The notes under the pieces were generated by a model. It saw nothing but the letters and a program-made list of their open reading frames with translations. It did no database searches and was not told the origin of the DNA. This document shows, in pieces, positions 6,897 to 8,182 of a stretch of 8,182 nt of DNA. Source of the stretch: Schlegelella_A sp036496385 (lineage in GTDB: Bacteria > Pseudomonadota > Gammaproteobacteria > Burkholderiales > Burkholderiaceae_C); NCBI GenBank assembly GCA_036496385.1, contig DASXLD010000101.1, forward strand, positions 1 through 8,182, read 5' to 3'. The position numbers and the translations under genes are program-made. The stretch's first letter is position 1; every line of letters starts with the position of its first letter.

Positions 6897-7618
6897 TCGG
6901 GCAGCTCGGCGTTGTGATACACGGCCTGGACGTCGTCGAGGTCCTCGAGAACGTCGATCAGCTTCTGCATCCGCTCGGCGTCGTCGCCGCGCAGCTCGAC
7001 GGTGTTCTCGGGCCGCATCGTCACTTCGGCGATCGCGGCGACGAGCCGTGCGCCTTCGAGCGCCGTCTTCACGGCCTCGAAGTCGACGGGAGCGCAGAGC
7101 ACCTCGATCGAGCCGTCGTCGCCGCTCACGACGTCGTCGGCGCCGGCATCGAGCGCCGCCGCCATCACCGCTTCCTCACTCGCGCCGGGTGCGAAGACGA
7201 ACTGGCCGCAATGGCGGAACTGGAACGAGACCGAGTTTTCGGAGCCGAGGTTGCCGCCGTACTTGCTGAACGCATGGCGCACCTCGGCGACGGTGCGGAC
7301 GCGGTTGTCGGTCATGCAGTCGACGATGACGGCGGCGCCGCCGATGCCATAGCCTTCGTAGCGGACCTCGTCGTAGTGCGTCCCTTCGAGATTGCCGGTC
7401 GCCTTGTCGACGTTCTTCTTGATCGTGTCGGCCGGCATGTTCGCCGCCTTCGCCTTCTCGACCGCGAGCCGCAGGCGCGGGTTCATCGCCAGGTCGCCGC
7501 CGCCGTGGCGCGCAGCGACGACGATCTCGCGGATCAGGCGCGTCCAGATCTTGCCGCGCTTCTCATCCTGTCGACCCTTGCGGTGCTGGATGTTGGCCCA
7601 CTTGGAATGACCGGCCAT
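6893..7618 (-). CDS. yebC: YebC/PmpR/TACO1 family protein
   Basis: Members of this cytoplasmic family have been described as DNA-binding regulators and, more recently, as translation factors that help ribosomes through difficult stretches such as polyproline (mitochondrial TACO1 and bacterial YebC2). Which applies here cannot be told from sequence. It is 241 residues, near the usual 240-250, starting MAGHSKWANIQHRKGRQDEKRGK, the family signature. Also seen are GGGDLAMNPRLRLAVEKA (39-56), YEGYGIGGAAVIVDCMTDNR (87-106), VAEVRHAFSKYGGNLG (110-125), AALDAGADDV (154-163) and the C-terminal IDVLEDLDDVQAVYHN (221-236). It is the first gene of the minus-strand series and has the only promoter-like sequence found upstream. 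No strong Shine-Dalgarno precedes the ATG at 7618. Its stop overlaps the purD start. In many bacteria yebC sits beside ruvC; here it leads a metabolic and ribosome gene series instead. Confidence 0.96.
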   Translation of the reverse strand: MAGHSKWANIQHRKGRQDEKRGKIWTRLIREIVVAARHGGGDLAMNPRLRLAVEKAKAANMPADTIKKNVDKATGNLEGTHYDEVRYEGYGIGGAAVIVDCMTDNRVRTVAEVRHAFSKYGGNLGSENSVSFQFRHCGQFVFAPGASEEAVMAAALDAGADDVVSGDDGSIEVLCAPVDFEAVKTALEGARLVAAIAEVTMRPENTVELRGDDAERMQKLIDVLEDLDDVQAVYHNAELPD

Positions 7619-7661
7619 GTCGGCGATGCGCTCTGCGCGTGTGTCCTGGGAAGCGCTCGGG

Positions 7662-7667
7662 ATTCTA
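7662..7667 (-). promoter_or_regulatory. Putative -10 element for yebC and the downstream gene series
   Basis: The minus strand reads TAGAAT, five of six matches to the sigma70 -10 consensus, in an otherwise GC-rich stretch. It would start transcription near 7655, leaving a leader of about 37 bases before the yebC ATG. A -35 at the proper distance is poor (TTTAGG at 7690-7685, 17-base spacer, three of six matches). It is the only plausible promoter found for the whole series, but is a prediction from sequence alone. Confidence 0.45.
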
Positions 7668-7687
7668 GGCGGCGCCCGCCGCGCCTA
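7666..7687. repeat. Imperfect palindrome in the yebC / ATPase-gene divergent region
   Basis: A 22-base dyad has perfect 6-base outer arms, TAGGCG (7666-7671) and CGCCTA (7682-7687). Between them is a GC-rich centre, only partly paired. The outer arms touch both divergent -10-like elements, so it could be an operator or simply GC-rich spacer. No T-run follows on either strand, so it does not look like a terminator. Confidence 0.4.
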
Positions 7688-7691
7688 AACT
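7686..7691 (+). promoter_or_regulatory. Putative -10 element for the DUF853 ATPase gene
   Basis: TAAACT matches four of six bases of the sigma70 -10 consensus and is one of the few AT-rich hexamers in the region. Transcription would start near 7698, about 23 bases before the ATG at 7721. No good -35 is visible (TTCTAG at 7663-7668, with a 17-base spacer, is weak). It overlaps the DNA that would serve as the -35 region of the yebC promoter. Confidence 0.3.
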
Positions 7692-7720
7692 GCCTTCCTC
7701 CCGCTCTCGCCGCGACCCTC

Positions 7721-8182
7721 ATGGCCGATCCGATCCTGCTCGCCCGCCACGGCAGCACCGAATGCTTCCTCCTGCCGGCGATGGCGAACCGGCACGGCCT
7801 CGTCACCGGCGCCACCGGCACCGGCAAGACGGTGACGCTGCAGACGCTCGCGGAGAACTTCAGCCGCCAAGGCGTTCCGGTCTTCCTCGCCGACGTCAAG
7901 GGCGACCTCACCGGCATCACGCAAGCAGGTGCGGTGAGCCCGAAGATGGCGGCGCTGCTGAAGGAGCGCGGCATCGAGCCGCAGCCGCCTGCCGCCTGCC
8001 CGGCGACGCTGTGGGACGTCTTCGCCGACGCCAAGGCCGCCGCCGGCCACCCGGTGCGCGCGACGGTGAGCGACATGGGGCCGCTGCTTCTGGCGCGCAT
8101 GCTCGACCTCAACGAGACGCAGACCGGCGTGCTGCAGCTCGTCTTCAAGATCGCCGACGACAACGGCCTGCTGCTGCTCGAC
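7721..8182 (+). CDS. DUF853 / HerA-like P-loop ATPase (YjgR type), 3' end cut by window edge
   Basis: The first 154 residues are in the window and the frame is open at the right edge; family members are about 500 residues. The N-terminus closely resembles E. coli YjgR: ILLARHGSTECFLLPAMANR, then RHGLVTGATGTGKTVTLQTL with Walker A GATGTGKT (residues 30-37). Next come VPVFLADVKGDLTGI (52-66), HPVRATVSDMGPLLLARML and IADDNGLLLLD. The family is grouped with HerA/FtsK-like ATPases and often annotated as a putative helicase; its true substrate is not well established. The Walker B and arginine-finger region lies outside the window. It is transcribed away from the yebC series. No Shine-Dalgarno is visible before the ATG at 7721; the start is chosen because it aligns with the family N-terminus. 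I see no nuclease partner such as NurA in the window. Confidence 0.9.
   Translation, partial: MADPILLARHGSTECFLLPAMANRHGLVTGATGTGKTVTLQTLAENFSRQGVPVFLADVKGDLTGITQAGAVSPKMAALLKERGIEPQPPAACPATLWDVFADAKAAAGHPVRATVSDMGPLLLARMLDLNETQTGVLQLVFKIADDNGLLLLD

Noticed and set aside
5292..6917. A 541-codon plus-strand open frame opposite purD and part of hemF
   Set aside because: Same cause: stop-poor antisense of GC-rich genes. The product is Arg/Ala/Asp-rich without motifs.
7666..7687. Palindrome as a bidirectional terminator
   Set aside because: It sits upstream of two divergent genes rather than between convergent ones, and no T-run follows on either strand.
7534..8163. A 209-codon minus-strand open frame over the divergent region and the ATPase gene
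   Set aside because: The plus-strand reading gives a clear Walker A and DUF853 sequence. The minus-strand product has no motif and would cover the promoter region.
7721..8182. HerA-like ATPase as part of a phage-defence or DNA-end-processing system
   Set aside because: The N-terminus matches the widespread YjgR/DUF853 type, and no nuclease, SIR2 or other defence partner is visible. Only 154 residues are in the window, so the genes to its right remain unseen.
1..8182. CRISPR arrays, tRNA or rRNA genes, insertion sequences, integrase sites
   Set aside because: The window is almost filled by recognisable coding sequence. No spaced direct repeats, transposase motifs or RNA-gene signatures were seen in the short gaps.

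Overview
The window looks like chromosomal housekeeping DNA from a high-GC betaproteobacterium. Codons are strongly G/C-biased at the third position. The proteins resemble betaproteobacterial forms: RsfS opens MDIRKLQRVIVD, and RNase G, HemF and RlmH are full length with all expected motifs. The gene order yebC-purD-hemF-nadD-rsfS-rlmH-maf-rng is one I associate with Burkholderiales-type genomes. The organism call is inference from recall of protein families; no search was run. An oxygen-dependent HemF fits an organism that meets oxygen.

Layout: almost everything from the left edge to 7618 is one tightly packed minus-strand gene series, transcribed right to left. In transcription order it is yebC (7618-6893), purD (6896-5604), hemF (5593-4646), nadD (4649-4071), rsfS (4038-3442), rlmH (3386-2919), maf (2918-2226), rng (2201 or 2213 to 690) and a glycosyltransferase family 9 gene starting at 693 and cut by the left edge. 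Several junctions are 4-base stop/start overlaps: yebC/purD, hemF/nadD and rng/glycosyltransferase. rlmH and maf abut exactly. The largest gap inside the series is 55 bases, so a polycistronic operon is likely. To the right, a 102-base divergent intergenic region (7619-7720) separates yebC from a plus-strand DUF853/HerA-like ATPase gene of the YjgR type, cut by the right edge.

How the genes fit together: purD, hemF and nadD serve purine, haem and NAD synthesis. yebC, rsfS, rlmH and rng all act on translation or ribosomes: translation or regulation by YebC, subunit joining by RsfS, 23S rRNA methylation by RlmH and rRNA 5' maturation by RNase G. maf encodes a nucleotide pyrophosphatase. The last gene turns towards the cell envelope (lipopolysaccharide-type sugar transfer).

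Nothing in the window looks like a mobile element, CRISPR array, defence island, RNA gene or new multi-gene system. The points most worth a second look are modest: a long, very basic Ala/Lys/Arg/Pro-rich tail on RsfS; an imperfect palindrome carrying back-to-back promoter-like sequences between yebC and the ATPase gene; the TTG start of purD overlapping the yebC stop; and the overlap of rng with an envelope glycosyltransferase gene.
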